This document shows positions 21,972 to 34,025 of a stretch of DNA of 64,000 nt, piece after piece (within the stretch, counting starts at the first letter, position 1; each line of letters opens with the position of its first letter). The stretch comes from Paratrimastix pyriformis (lineage: Eukaryota; Preaxostyla; Paratrimastigidae). The stretch is from NCBI GenBank assembly GCA_027972325.1, contig JAPMOS010000016.1, forward strand, positions 248,001-312,000, written 5' to 3'. A model generated the notes under the pieces. It saw nothing but the letters and a program-made list of their open reading frames with translations. It was not told where the DNA came from and ran no database searches. The translations under genes and the position numbers were made by a program.

Positions 21972-23437
21972 ATGCTCTCTTCCCGCTTCCTCGCGGCGCA
22001 GCCGCAGGGATACCCTCAGGCACAGCAGCTCTCGCCCTTTGCGCAACACTCGTACTCACAGTTTCCCCCATCCCACCACGTGGGGACTCCCGGCTCTGCC
22101 AAAACGCCGACATGGGGTGCCCCCCGTATTTCGTCTGCGATTTGTCCCTCTGACCACAAAGTGAAACCCATAAATGATTGCCACAATTAAGCAGTTCTCC
22201 CGCTCGTCCATCTCCTGCTCCGATGGAGATGAGGCCACCCACAGCCGATCTCTGCAGTGCCTTCGGGCCGCCGACGCCAGCAGGTCGTCTCTTTTCTTTT
22301 CTTTCGTTTCACGCTCTCGTCATATTCACCTAGGCTCGCCATACCGCGGCGGCGCCACTCCTGGCGGGGAGAACTGGGGTGAGGGAACCCCCCTGTCGAC
22401 GCCCACCGGCCGGTCTGTCACTGCCATTTCGCGCGTCCCTCCTCCTCACCATCACTCCACCCACCCCGCAGGATGGAAGTCGTCAACCCCTCCACGCCCC
22501 TTTCGTCTCCGGTGACTGGTCTGTCCCCCAGAACTCGTTGGTGTGCTCAACCCCCCGGTCGACTCCACCGCAGAGCCCGGGATGAACCCGGATGAGGTCA
22601 TGCACTGGGTGACGGTGTTTGGCTTCCCCCGGAGCGAGGCCTCCACCGTGGTGGGGCTCTTCCACCAGTTCGGGGAGATCACCGCCATGCGGCAGCACCC
22701 CGAGACCAACTGGCTCTCCATCAGGCCCGTCATTGCCACCGCCAACCTGCCCATGCTGCCCCTGGCCCCGCTCCCGCTCCCGCTCCCGCCCGGGACTGGC
22801 GCAATGTCAGCCTGCTCAGCATTGGCATCATCGTCCAATTGTACTGGCTGTGTTCTTTGGTGGTGTGCCTGGCGACGGGCCGAGCAGGTTCCAGTCGCCC
22901 CTGCAGGCCCAGCAGGCCCTGGCCAAGAACGGCCGCTTCCTCGGCCAGTTCCTCCTCGGCGTCACGGCCGGCGTCCCGCCAGGGCTGGTTCGTCCCCTCC
23001 CCGCGTCCTCATCCCGGTTTTCATCCCGCTTTTATCTCATCCGTCCGCCTGTGTTGCCTCGTGGCGTCTGGGCGGGCAGTCCCTCTCGACCCCCTCGGGA
23101 CCCTACCAGCGCCAGGCCACTCCGGGCCCCACCGTCTCGGGGCCGGCCCGCTCCTTGGGCAGGTCTGCCTCCATCCCCCCTGGTTGCTCCATCCCTTGAC
23201 CGTCTCCTCCCCCCAAAAAGGACCGCCTCCTCCCCAGATGGACCGTCTCCTCCCCCTTTGTCATGCGGCCTTCGTTGTGGTGGAGCCTCGGGTGGCGTGT
23301 CTCATGTTCATCCCGTGCTCTCTTCACCCCTTCGCAGCGAGTCCTTCGATGTCGAGCCCAAGACCTGCCTCCGAAAGCGGCCCCGGGCCCACACCAGCTG
23401 CTGGCACAAGGCGCTCGAATACCTCTGCGGGTGGTAA
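21972..23437 (+). CDS. NUP35: Nucleoporin NUP35/Nup53
   Basis: A nuclear pore inner-ring protein. The N-terminus (MLSSRFLAAQPQGYPQAQQL) is Gln/Pro/Ser-rich. The RRM-like dimerisation (MPPN) domain reads NPDEVMHWVTVFGFPRSEAS and TVVGLFHQFGEITAMRQHPE, then NWLSIR and, after an intron, QSPLQAQQALAKNGRFLGQF. It lacks RNA-binding residues, as in the family. The final exon EPKTCLRKRPRAHTSCWHKA ends ALEYLCGW-stop, the amphipathic membrane-binding helix with terminal GW that marks Nup53/Nup35. An upstream in-frame ATG at 21927 (MIVLTPG) is possible. The gene starts just beyond the repeat island. Confidence 0.88.
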
Positions 23438-23605
23438 TGACCCCACGCGGCTCCGACCCGTCAAGGCAGATGCGCGAGCCGATTGGGACTCGGCGGCGCC
23501 AGGAGACGTGAACGGTGGCGTGACGCGCTGGTTTTTTTAACCGGGAGATGAGGCGGCGCGGATGAGCCGGGGTGAGGCGGACTGGATCCCTTCGCCTCGT
23601 GTTTC

Positions 23606-23651
<46 letters not shown>

Positions 23652-23885
23652 ACACACACAACACTTCTCTGCCCAACAACGCACACCAGGAAAGATCGAG
23701 TCAATTTCCTCAGCGATGATCTGTGAAAACGTCGTTCTTTTCCGGACCGACAGAGACAGAGGGGGTTGGGAATGATGATATGGAGAGGAAGGGAAAGGAA
23801 GGGCCGCGGGGAGCAGACGATCTGCTGAGGTGTCAAGATCACAGGTGCCGAACCTCACCGGGGTCCAAGTTTCTCGTGAAGGCAA
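23438..23885. other. Intergenic region with C-run plus CA repeat
   Basis: Gap between two plus-strand genes. It holds a C30 run (23608-23637) followed by about 12 CA units (to 23660), and a purine-rich stretch at 23760-23800. A further 5' exon of BMT2 cannot be ruled out, but none is recognised. Confidence 0.5.
23608..23662 (+). repeat. C30-(CA)n composite microsatellite
   Basis: Direct reading: an uninterrupted C run followed by CA dinucleotides. Similar composites lie at 27749-27808, 35100-35139, 39025-39067 and, reversed, 58849-58920. Confidence 0.95.
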
Positions 23886-25324
23886 ATGGGGCGCAGAACC
23901 AAACACATCACCATCCGCCAGCAGCAAAACCAGCACACCAAGACCAAGAAGGACTCCACTGCTGTGATCCGCAAGTTTCACGAACTCTGCAAGAAGCTCT
24001 ACACCTTGAGATCGGCAACAATTCCCAAAGGCGGGCACAAGGCGACCCAAGCCACGGCATTGATTGAGGAAGACTTCGTCTCGATGCCTACTGATTCGGC
24101 GCAGGTCTGCCAAAATCGATCTCCACTCTTCCCCTGAGACGCCACGCCATTCCGTCCTCTGCAGATTGCCACCGTGAAAGCAGAGCTCCGAGCCATGGGT
24201 GGCCTTGCAGCCTACCAAGAGGCCAGTTTGCACAACGAGTTGCGCCAGCCATGCACCCGGGCCACCATCAAATGGGTCCGGCAGCATCTTTACCCGCTCA
24301 TCCACCCCCCCGCGGCGGAAACCACTGCCCCCGAGTCGCCAGCCGCCGCCCCGCCGGGCGCCAAACGTCCCCGCCAACGGCAAGTCCCACTCCGACTGTT
24401 GGACGTGGGCGCGCTTACGAACCACTGGTCCGGCTTTGGGGACTTGACCCCCCGGTCGATCGACCTGAATCCCCGCCACCCCACCGTCGAGCAGGGCGAC
24501 TTCCTCCAGGAGCCCCTGCCCGCCACCCCGGTCCGCATCCCTCGAGACCTGCCCTTTGTGATCCTGGCTGCCAAAGGGTGGCCTTGTGTCGCCACCACCA
24601 TCCCCTATGTGGGTCTGACTGACGATTGGTGGTCGGTGCCGCGTGGTGGTGGTGGTGTGGTTGGGGGGGCATCCAGGATTCCCCGGCGTTCTACGATGCC
24701 ATTGTGCACTCGCTGGTGCTCAACACGGTGCCCGACCCGCGAGCCCGAGGTCTGCGGCCCTTCATATCATCCCTCACCCACACCTGATTGTCGCCGCTTC
24801 CGGGGGTTCCAGCCGGGGCGGCCCACTGGCGTTGACCTCCTTGTTTGGCGGGCGACTCAGTCGCTCTCACCCCTCGGGGCGGATGCTCTATCCTTGCTGA
24901 TCTGACATGTCTCCGTCCTTGTTGGGCGGGCACACCCAATCTCCTTCCCTCGAACCTTGCCGACCTGACACGTATCCGTCCTTTTGTCCCCCTCCCAACT
25001 TCCTCCTCCCCCCAGGGCGGATGCTCTATCACGCCGCTCGTCTGCTGCGCCCGGGGCGCGGGCTGCTCTTTGTGGTGCTGCCGCGGGCCTGCCTGGACAA
25101 CTCGCGCTACCTGACGCTGGCCCACCTGCAGGCGGCCCTGATGCGCCCCCTGGGGCTGACCCTGGTCAGCCAGCGGTCGAGCCCCGGACTCACGTACACC
25201 GTCTGGCGGAGAGTGCCCCGCCGGGACCTGGGGGTGGATGAGACGGAGCAGAAGGAGGAGGGCGAGGAGGAGGGCGAGGAGAAGAGCGAGGAGGAGGGCG
25301 AGGAGGAGGAGGAAAATGGAGAGG

Positions 25325-25358
<34 letters not shown>

Positions 25359-25704
25359 AGAGGATCCTCGGAGCCGGAGGAAGCGCCATCGGAAGGGCAG
25401 TGATGATGACGAGGAGGAGCAGGAGGAGCAGGAGGAGGCCGTCAAGCCGAAGCGTCGTTCCTCCCCGAAAGAAGATGATGACGATGCTGAGGGCCAGAGC
25501 GATGATGATGGTGATGCCGACGAAGACGAGGGGGACGAAGACGAGGACGAAGACGAGGAGGACAAGGAGCAGGAGCAGGAGCAGGAGGAGGCCGGCCTTT
25601 CCGTTCCCCGCAAGCTGCTGCTTGGAGGGGTGAAGCACAACAACTTCGCCATCATTTTGAACCTCACCCGCCCCGAGGTGGACGCCCTCTCCATTGGCGA
25701 ATGA
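23886..25704 (+). CDS. BMT2: 25S/28S rRNA adenine-N1 methyltransferase, Bmt2 type
   Basis: A nucleolar SAM-dependent enzyme that methylates an adenine in large-subunit rRNA. The N-terminal GRRTKHITIRQQQNQHTKTK and STAVIRKFHELCKKLYTLR match the Bmt2 leader. MGGLAAYQEASLHNE and IKWVRQHLYPLI follow. The Rossmann part has RLLDVGALTNHW, RSIDLNPRHP, GDFLQEPLP and LVLNTVPDPRARG, with a late MLYHAARLLRPGRGLLFVVL and LDNSRYLTLAHLQAALM. A Glu/Asp-rich repeat of about 120 residues is inserted (25240-25600) before the conserved end KLLLGGVKHNNFAIIL. An intron starts GTCTGCC at about 24105, and another, near 24760-25015, holds partial duplications. The acidic insert is unusual. Confidence in the family is high. 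Confidence 0.88.
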
Positions 25705-25774
25705 GCGGGCGGCCCCTGTCATTCTTTTGTCAAAGAGCTTGTAACCTTTCCGGTTCCATTGACTGTCTCGATCA

Positions 25775-27751
25775 ATGGCGAGCAAGAAGGGCGCGGTTCC
25801 ACCGCCTCCCCCGGATGCTTGCCATTTCTATGTTGAAAAAAAGAGGCGCTATTGCAGATTCCCGCGTCTTCCAGATCAAGATTATTGTGGTATGCACACT
25901 CCATCATCCCGGGTCCCGTGCCCGTTCGATCCGAGTCATTCGGTGTTCCTTTCCGAGCTGGAACATCATAAACAAGTTTGTAATGCCCGACCAAGCCCCC
26001 ATCCGAGCTATTACGTGCATAACATAAATGCATTCGCGCCTGGTTCGGCACCAAGCGGTCCTGAGACCGAGACACGCCAATTAAAAAAGGTATTTTTTCC
26101 TGAGTCACCTTTTTCGTTCACACCGGGTTCCACCAGCCTCGGGTTGAAGTCGATGAATCTGGAGTTGAATGCCACTCGGAGCTGCAGACAGTGCCCCAAG
26201 AGACTCTGATCGCGCTCGCAACTAAGGCCCTTGCTGCTCTCGCGCAATACCATGAAAGGTTTTCCCATTCTTTCCGCCGGTCTCATCGACCACGGGTTCT
26301 AGCCACGGCCTCCTGCCCCACCACCACCTGGAGCACCCCGGCTGCATCGCCATCCGAGAGGCCGTCCAGCAAGATGCCCACAGGTCCCTCCATGTCCCAT
26401 CTACCCCAGCAGCCTCTCACCACCACACCCGGTGGTAACCTTCTCCCCCAACCTCCCCTCCCCTCCCCTCCCTCCTCCCTGGTAGCGCCTCCAAGCTGGC
26501 CACCAACACGAAGCACCTCTCCCAGCAGAGCTCCATCGCGGCCCACATGGCCCAGTGGGGCCTGCTGGACCCGCACTACTGCTACGTCGAGCTCGGCGCC
26601 GGCAAGGGTCCGCGCGCCTCGCTCGTTGCCCACCCTTGCTTTCATCGCCACCTCTGCATCCGCTGCGCTGCGCTGCTAGGGGGCCTCTCGCACACGGTGC
26701 ATGCTTTGCTCCGGCAGGGCACCTTCGTCTTGATCGAACGCGAAAAGGGCCTCCGGATGAAGGTCTGACTCACCCCCTCGGCTGCCTTGCCCACCTCACC
26801 ACCCCGTCATGTTGTACCACCCGACTGCGGCTCCCCTCCCCCCCCCCCCCCCCCTCCCCCCCCACCCACCCACCCACCCACCCCTGCTCCAGGCCGACCG
26901 GCACCACCGCTTCCTGGCGGGGACCTTCAGCCGTCTCAAGGTGGACCTCGCCCACCTGCACCTGGGCCGGGTGCCCGCCCTCCACGCCCCGGGCTGCCCC
27001 TGCCCCTGCGTCCCGGAGCCCCCGGCCGCCCTGGAGACGCCCATGCCCCCCGCCCATCAGCCGGCCGCCCCCGCGCCCCCGGCCGAAACCCCCTCGTCCT
27101 CGGTCCCAGCCCCAGCCTCCAGCACTTCCGCAGTCACCGCGCCGGTGGCGGTTGGGCGGGGGTGCGAGTGCCAGTGCTGGCGGCACGCGCCCCCGGCCCC
27201 GTCGCCTGCCGAACCGGCCGACGGGCGACGGCGCGATCGGAGGAGGCCGCCAGCTGAGCGCCCGGAGAAGCCGACAGAGACACCCGAGGGGAAGCCAACA
27301 GAGACACCCGAGGGGAAGCCAACAGAGACACCCCAGGAGGGAAAGGCAGAGGGACCCGAGGAGGGGAAGGCGGCCGAGTCGACCGAAACCGAGCGGCAGG
27401 GTGCCGAGGGTGCCGACCCCGATGAGGACGGGCCCAAGGGGCCGCCCCACTGCACCTGCGGCGGGGTCGTTGGCATCGGGTCCGCCGCCGCCCCTCCTAT
27501 CCCATCCCACCAATCACCGTCTGTGGGATCATCACCGCCACATGCATACGTACATGATTGTGGGTGGTTGCAGGAAGCACCTGTGCGGGGGCGCAACCGA
27601 CATGGCCCTGCGGGCGCTCGTCCAGACCCTGCCCGCGGCCCCCACCCAGAGCTGCTGCCGCAGCGGGTCCCTGGCCGGGGTGGCCATCGCCACCTGCTGC
27701 CACCACCTGTGCACGTGGGCCTCCCTCGCCAGTCCGTCACCACGCCCGCCC

Positions 27752-27782
<31 letters not shown>

Positions 27783-28427
27783 ACACCCCACACACACACA
27801 TACATACACCCACGCCCTCTCCATGCTGCTGTTGTCCACCATATCAACCGCTCTGCTCTTGGTTTCCGCCTGCCCCCGACTGACCCGACCGGCCGCAGAC
27901 GCGGCCTTCTTCACGGAGCGGGGCTTCAGCCGGGAGGAGGTGGAGCTGCTCATCAAGATGACCAGCTGGGCCGTCTCGGGCCTCCGCACCACCGACCCAT
28001 GTCCGCCTCCACCCTTCAACCGTGCTGCTCTCCCTGGCTGCTGCCCTCCCACTCCCCTCACTCCCCGGTGGTCTGATGGCGGGATGCGATTCTCACCATC
28101 GATCGTTTTCGTCTGGTGTTGCTGCTGCTGCTGCCGGGGGGTCCGCCCACAGTCATGGAGACGACTCTCCCGCCGGCCCTGATCCTGTCGGCCCCGGTGG
28201 CGGCGGCCTTGCCTGCCCGCCCGGACCCGGCGGCCCCCTGGCGGCTGAGCCGGGAGATGGTCGGGCGGGCCTGCAAGCGGCTCGTGGACTGGTCCCGGGT
28301 CGAGTACCTCCGCGCCCAGGGCGGCCTGCAGGCGGGCCTGGTGGAGTACGTCCCGGCGGCGATCTCCCCCGAGAACTGCCTCCTCTGGGCCAGCCGCACC
28401 CCGTGCCCCCGTACCCCCCAGGCGTGA
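25775..28427 (+). CDS. TRMT13: tRNA 2'-O-methyltransferase TRM13
   Basis: Methylates ribose at position 4 of certain tRNAs. The N-terminus has the CCCH-type finger HFYVEKKRRYCRFPRLPDQD with YCGMH, then the CHHC finger VPCPFDPSHSVFLSELEHHK with QVC, both in TRM13 order. Later exons hold IAAHMAQWGLLDPHYCYVEL then GAGK (SAM site), GTFVLIEREKGLRMK, RFLAGTFSRLKVDLAHL, KHLCGGATDMALRAL, GVAIATCCHHLCTW, FFTERGFSREEVELLIKMTS, and the last exon CKRLVDWSRVEYLRAQGG ending PRTPQA-stop. An inserted Glu/Pro-rich stretch with TETPEGKP repeats lies at about 27250-27400. Introns start GTCCGC and GTCTGA; two contain poly-C (26833-26863, 27749-27768). It follows BMT2 after 70 bp. Confidence 0.9.
27749..27808 (+). 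repeat. Intronic C20-(CA)n composite
   Basis: A C run of about 20 is followed by interrupted CA repeats to about 27808, inside an intron of TRM13. Confidence 0.95.
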
Positions 28428-28907
28428 GTGTTACTGATATAATGAGCCATTCGCAGTTTCACTGGAGATTGCTATACTTAAATATGCATGGCTTAATCTT
28501 TTAATCTTTGAGACAAGCATATGACTACTGGCAGAATCAACTGCTGAAATCTCCCTCAACGGAACCCGGATGCCAGGCTGAACCGAGGAGATTGTTCTGA
28601 AATCTCAGAATGTCTCTGTCTTTGTTTGGAGCTGAGGCCGGGTGTTTGGAGGGATGATCTTTTCTATTGCTGGTTTGATTTTCTGCTCCACCCTTGCCAC
28701 AGGGGTGAGGGTCAGAGGGCGGCATGGGAGGGGAAAAACGTTGGCCCCGGGACGATGACGGAGAAGATGAAGGGGGAAGAGGAGAACGATAGAAAAGGAA
28801 AAGAAGAGGTTTGACACAGATCGGGCCGAGCACGCCGGGGCAGACCGAACAGAGCTCGGTAGGCGACGTCACGCAAGGATTCGTTGGAGGACAAGGACGA
28901 GACAGAG
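28428..28907. other. Intergenic region
   Basis: 480 bp between TRM13 and the kinase-armadillo gene. It is AT-rich just after the TRM13 stop (probable 3' end signals), then purine-rich with GAAGATGAAGGGGGAAGAGG. No gene is seen. Confidence 0.5.
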
Positions 28908-31900
28908 ATGAACCCAGTGGATCAGTTGGTCCATGTCATCTTCGCCGATTTGGATCGCGATGTCCGTTGCCGGCGCCCGTTTTCTTCCTTGACCCCCTCT
29001 CATTCCTCTTCATCATCCAGGTTGCCGAGTATGTCCTGAATTTGTACGCAAACAACCTTGCGGTGACCATTAGGATTCTCAAGGAGATGGGTTATCAGGG
29101 GTCTGCTTGTTTAGGCTATGCGTGCGCTCGCTCACTCTCTTTGCACCCCCAGCGTGGGTTGTCCTCCTGCGCAAGACTGCCGAATGACCCCGGTGGATAG
29201 ATTGCTCGCGCTTTTTGCCGATTTGACGAGTGACGTCTGTCGCAGTATCGTTTTTCTTGGGTTTTTTTATGCGTGCTTTGCTTTTCCTTTTCCCCAACTC
29301 AGTTTGCTGATGCGATCCTGATTGTGACCGAAGGCAGACTTGGCGTTGCCATCAGAATGCTGGTGGAGATGAAGACGTATCGCGGGTCTGTCAGTTTGCG
29401 CACACCTCTTCGGTGACCCGATTCTTGTGTTTTCTTCCTCCATCCCGCTGCCCACCCATCAACCCACCCCTCCTTGCTTCCGCCAAAACCACGAGATAGA
29501 CGCGATCCAGCGATGAGGTCCTCGCTGCCACCACCCGGGACGGCCTCCCCCGCCCCCGCCCCCGCTGCCCCCGCCCCGGGGAGAGGAGCCGCACCGGTGC
29601 TGGTGTTGTTCCGACTGAGCGGGCGGCAGATCCACGAGGGTGCCGCGGTGCCCGGGTTGGAGCCCATGATTGGGCCGCACTACCGCCACCTGGCCCACCC
29701 CACCCGGGGCACGCCCTTCCACATCCTGGGGGCGGGGGCCTTCGGGGTGACCTTCCTCTGCCTGGACACGCGCGACCCGACGGGCCACACCCGGGTGGTG
29801 GTCAAGGTGCTGCGGCCTGACGCCGAGGGCCCGGGGGCGATGCGGGAGCTCTTCCTGCTGGCCCGGCTGAGCGACCCGCACATCCTGCAGGCGATCGGCG
29901 AGCTGGAGGGGGTGGTGGTGGAGCGGGGCGGCCCCGGGTGCGTGTGCCTGGTGACGCCCTACTGCGAGGGGGGCGACCTGGACGGGGTCATCCGGCGGGG
30001 CACCACCCCGGGCGAGCGGCTGCTCATCATGCGGTCGCTGGTGGCCGGGCTGCGGTACCTGCACGGGACGCCCATCCCGGGGGCGCCCTACCCGGTGCTG
30101 CACAACGACATCAAACCGGCCAACGTGCTGATGCAGCGCGACCCGGCCACGGGCCTGCTGGAGGCGGTGCTGGCCGACCTGGGGCTGGCCTGCCAGTACA
30201 GTGGCCACACCCTCGTCCGACCAACAGCCGACGTCGACGGGGCCGGTCGGTCGGCGGGGGGTGCGGGCACGCGCGGCTTCATGGCGCCCGAGGTGGCCAC
30301 CATGGGGAACAGCCAGGCCACGGACGTCTACTCGATGGGGTGCCTGCTGTGGTGCCTGTACACGGGCACGGACACGGCTCACCGGGTGGAGCAGCACCTC
30401 GAGCCCGACGAGCTGGCGGAGGCCTTCGCCGAGGTGCCCGAGCGGGTGCGGGTGCTGCTGGTGCGGATGTGCCCGGGCGGCGGCCGAACGGCCCTCGGTC
30501 GAAGTCGTGGGCAGGGCGCTGGCCGATCCGGCTGTGGCCGAGGCGAGTGCGCGGCTGGAAAGCCCGCTGCCCGCGGAGGCCGAACAGGAGCTGCGGGCCA
30601 GCATGGGCCTTGAGGCAGGTCTGGATTGGTTTGAGGGGATGAGGGGTCGTTTTTTCCCCCATCGTGTCTGTGCGGACGCGAGGCTCATTGTGTTTTTGTA
30701 TGGCCGGGGGTTTCTTGTGGTCGGGGGGTGGTGGGGCTCATCATCAGGGCGCCCGGTGACGATGGTCGATCTGCGGGGCTGGCTGGCCAAACTGACTCCG
30801 ACCTCGTTCCCGGCCCAGGCTCTTGTGGGCCTGCTCCAGTGCCCCGAGGTGACCAGCCGTCCCGCTGTCCTGGGTGACCTGCTCCGGGCTCTGAACAGCG
30901 TGTGCGACCCCAACCTCGAGGGCTCCGCAAACCCGCGAGCGGCTCTTGGGAAAGCCGGTGTGGTCGCCCCACTTGTCCGGCTGCTCACGGCCCACCCCAA
31001 CCTGCCCGCCACCAGCCCCGCCCTGGCCGAGCAGCTCCTCGCGACAATCGCCAACCTGTCGTGGGATTCCGAGAACGAGGCCTCGTTTGGGCGTGCCGAT
31101 GTGGCCGCCCCACTTGTCGGGCTGCTCACGGCCCACCCCGACCTGCCCGCCACCAGCCCCGCCCTGGCCGAGCGGCTCCTCGCGACAATCGGCAACCTGT
31201 CGTGGGATTCCGAGAACGAGGCCCGTTTGGGCGTGCCGGTGTGGCCGCCCCACTTGTCGGGCTGCTCACGGCCCACCCCGACCTCCCCGCCACCAGCCCC
31301 GCCCTGGCCGAGCAGCTTCTCGCGGCAATCCGGAACCTGTCGGTTGATAAGGAGAACCAGGCCTCGTTTGGGCGTGTCGGTGTGGCCGCCCCACTTGTCC
31401 GGCTGCTCACCGACAACTCCGACCTCCCCGCCACCAGCCCCGCCCTGGCCGAGCAGCTCCTCCTGGCAATCGGCAACCTGTCGGCGGACAATCCCGAGAA
31501 CCGGGCCTCGTTTGGGCGTGCCGGTGTGGCCGCCCCACTTGTCGGGCTGCTCACGGCCCACCCCGACCTGCCCGCCACCAACCCCGCCGTGGCCCAGCAG
31601 CTCCTCGGGGCGATCGCCAACCTGTCGTGGGATTCCGAGAACCAGGCCTCGTTCGGGCGTGCCGGTGCGGCCGCCCCACTTGTCCGGCTGCTCACGGCCC
31701 ACCCCAACCTCCCCACCACCAGCCCCGCCCTCGAGGAGCTCCTCTGGGCAATCGCCAACCTGGCGGTGGACAATCCCGAGAACCGGGCCTCGTTTGGGCG
31801 TGCTGGGGTGGCCACCCCACTTGTCGGGCTACTCACGGCCCACCCCGACCTGCCCGCCACCAGCCCCGTCGTGGCCGCGCGGCTCCTCCGGACGATCGCC

Positions 31901-33539
31901 AACCTGGCGGTGGAGGACGAGAACGAGGCCTCGTTTGGGCGTGCCGGTGTGGTCGCCCCACTTGTCGGGCTGCTCACGGCCCACCCCAACCTGCCCGCCA
32001 CCAACCCCGCCCTGGCCGAGCAGCTCCTCGGGGCGATCGCCAACCTGTCGTGGGATTCCGAGAACCAGGCCTCGTTCGGGCGTGCCGGTGTGGCCGCCCC
32101 ACTTGTCCGGCTGCTCACGGCCCGCCCCGACCTCCCCGCCACCAACCCCGTCCTGGCCGAGGAGCTCCTCCGGGCAATCGGCGACCTGTCGGCGGACAAT
32201 CCCGAGAACCAGGCCTCGTTCGGGCGTGCGGGGGTGGCCGCCCCACTTGTCGGGCTGCTCACGGCCCACCCCAACATGCCCGCCACCAGCCACGACATGG
32301 CCGTTGAGCTCCTCCGAGCAATCGCCAACCTGTCGTGTGATGACGAGAACCAGGCTTCATTTGGGTGCGCGGGAGTGGCCGCCCCACTTGTCGGGTTGCT
32401 CACGGCCCACCCCGACCTGCCAACCACCAGCCCCGCCCTGGCCGAGGAGCTCCTGGGAGCAATCACCATCCTCTCGTTGGATGATGAGAACCAGGCCTCT
32501 TTTGGGCATGCCGGTGTGGCCACCCCACTTGTCGGGCTGCTCACGGCCCACCCCGACCTGCCCACCACCAGCCCCGCCCTGGCTGAGCGGCTCCTCCGGG
32601 CAATCGGCAACCTGTCGGCGGACAATCCCGAGAACCAGGCCTCTTTTGGGCATGCCGCTGTGGCCGCCCCACTTGTCGGGCTGCTCACGGCCCACCCCGA
32701 CCTGCCCGCCACCAGCCCCGCCCTGGCCGAGGAGCTCCTCCGGGCAATCGGCAACCTGTCGTGGGATGACGAGAACCAGGCCTCGTTTGGTCGTACTGGT
32801 GTGGCCGCCCCACTTGTCGGGTTGCTCACGGCCCACCCCGACCTGCCCGCCACCAGCCCCGCCCTGGCCGAGGAGCTCCTGGGAGCAATCGCCAACTTGT
32901 CGTTGGACAAGGAGAACCGGGTCTCTTTTGGTCGTGCCGGTGTGGTCGCCCCACTTGTCGGGTTGCTCACGGCCCACCCCAACCTGCCCACCACCAGCCC
33001 CACGGTGACCGAGGAGCTCCTCTGGGCAATCGGCAGCCTCTCGTTGGACAATCCCGAGAACCAGGCCTCGTTTAGGCGTGCCGGTGTGGCCGTCCCACTT
33101 GTCGGGCTGCTCACGGCCCACCCCAACCTGCCCGCCACCAGCCCCACGGTGACCGAGGAGCTCCTGGGAGCAATCACCAACCTCACGGAGGACAATCCCG
33201 AGAACCAGGCCTCGTTTAGGCGTGCCGGTGTGGCCACCCCACTTGTCGGGCTGCTGACGGCCCACCCCGACCTGCCCGCCACCAGCCCCGCCCTGGCCGA
33301 GGAGCTCCTCTGGGCGATTGGTAGCCTCTCGTTGGACAATCCCGAGAACCAGGCCTTGTTTGGGCGTGCCGTTCCAGGCCTTGTTTGGGCGTGCCGGTGC
33401 GGCCGCCCCACTTATCGGGCCGCTCACGCTCACGGCCCATCCCAACCTGCCCGCCGACCTCCTCCGGGCAATCGGTGACTTGGTGCCTCAACTTCAGCGT
33501 CATTCCGGGTCCGCGTTCCTGTTGATGATCCTCAGGTGA
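28908..33539 (+). CDS. Protein kinase with C-terminal armadillo array
   Basis: From ATG 28908, two related modules of about 50 residues join in frame across GTCCGT, GTCTGC and GTCTGT introns: MNPVDQLVHVIFADLDRD with AVTIRILKEM, and MTPVDRLLALFADLTSD with VAIRMLVEM. A fourth intron (GTCTGT...GATAG) leads in frame into a Pro/Ala linker and a kinase domain: GAGAFGVTF, VVVKVL, HNDIKPANVL (Asp kept, Arg of HRD replaced by Asn), DLGLA, GTRGFMAPEV, DVYSMGCLLWCLYTG. About 17-18 near-identical ARM repeats of 47-48 residues follow (PLVGLLTAHPDLPATSPALA). The frame shifts near 30475, near 31228 (one T missing against the repeat consensus) and near 33370 (a local 26-bp duplication). The gene is therefore decaying, misread in places, or uses unseen introns. 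It ends SAFLLMILR-stop. Confidence 0.75.
30945..33470 (+). repeat. About 143-bp tandem array encoding armadillo repeats
   Basis: The block GTGGCCGCCCCACTTGTCGG recurs at spacings of about 138-147 bp, from about 30960 to 33405, about 17 full units and one partial unit. Units are highly alike at DNA level, including silent sites, so the array expanded recently or is homogenised by gene conversion. Unit ends vary between SWDSENEASFGR and SADNPENQASFGR types. Confidence 0.92.
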
Positions 33540-33992
33540 ATTTGTTCCACTTCCTCTCCGGTCCAAGATCCGCATCTTCGTTGACAACCTCCCCCCATCG
33601 TCCTGAATGACGCAGTTCGCCGGGCTCTCCATTGAGCGCGAATGCTCATGGGACCCCTCGGCGTTGTTGAGCTCGCGAACAAAAGCCTGCCAATCATGGC
33701 CATTTTTCGAACCCAACCACCCTCCCATCCAACCACCCTCCCAACCTGATTTCGGCATACCGCCCCATTGATGATCACACCTCCCGAATGGGACCGCGGT
33801 TTTTTTGGTCAATAAAAGCGGCACGCTCCAAACTTTCCCGTGGCGGTGGCAGAAGTTCGGGTGAGTGTCCAGGGAAGTGGGAAAAGGGATCCACCTGAAT
33901 GTGGAGTCGGGTGTGTGGAGACAGCCACACTCGCCCCCGAACCCCAACTACCATGACCAGAAACACGGGTGGTGGGTGAGTGGATGGCTGGG

Positions 33993-34025
<33 letters not shown>

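Noticed and set aside
31126-33411. A 761-codon minus-strand open frame and shifted plus frames over the armadillo array
   Set aside because: They are repeat shadows. Only the plus frame gives armadillo repeats with sensible hydrophobic spacing.
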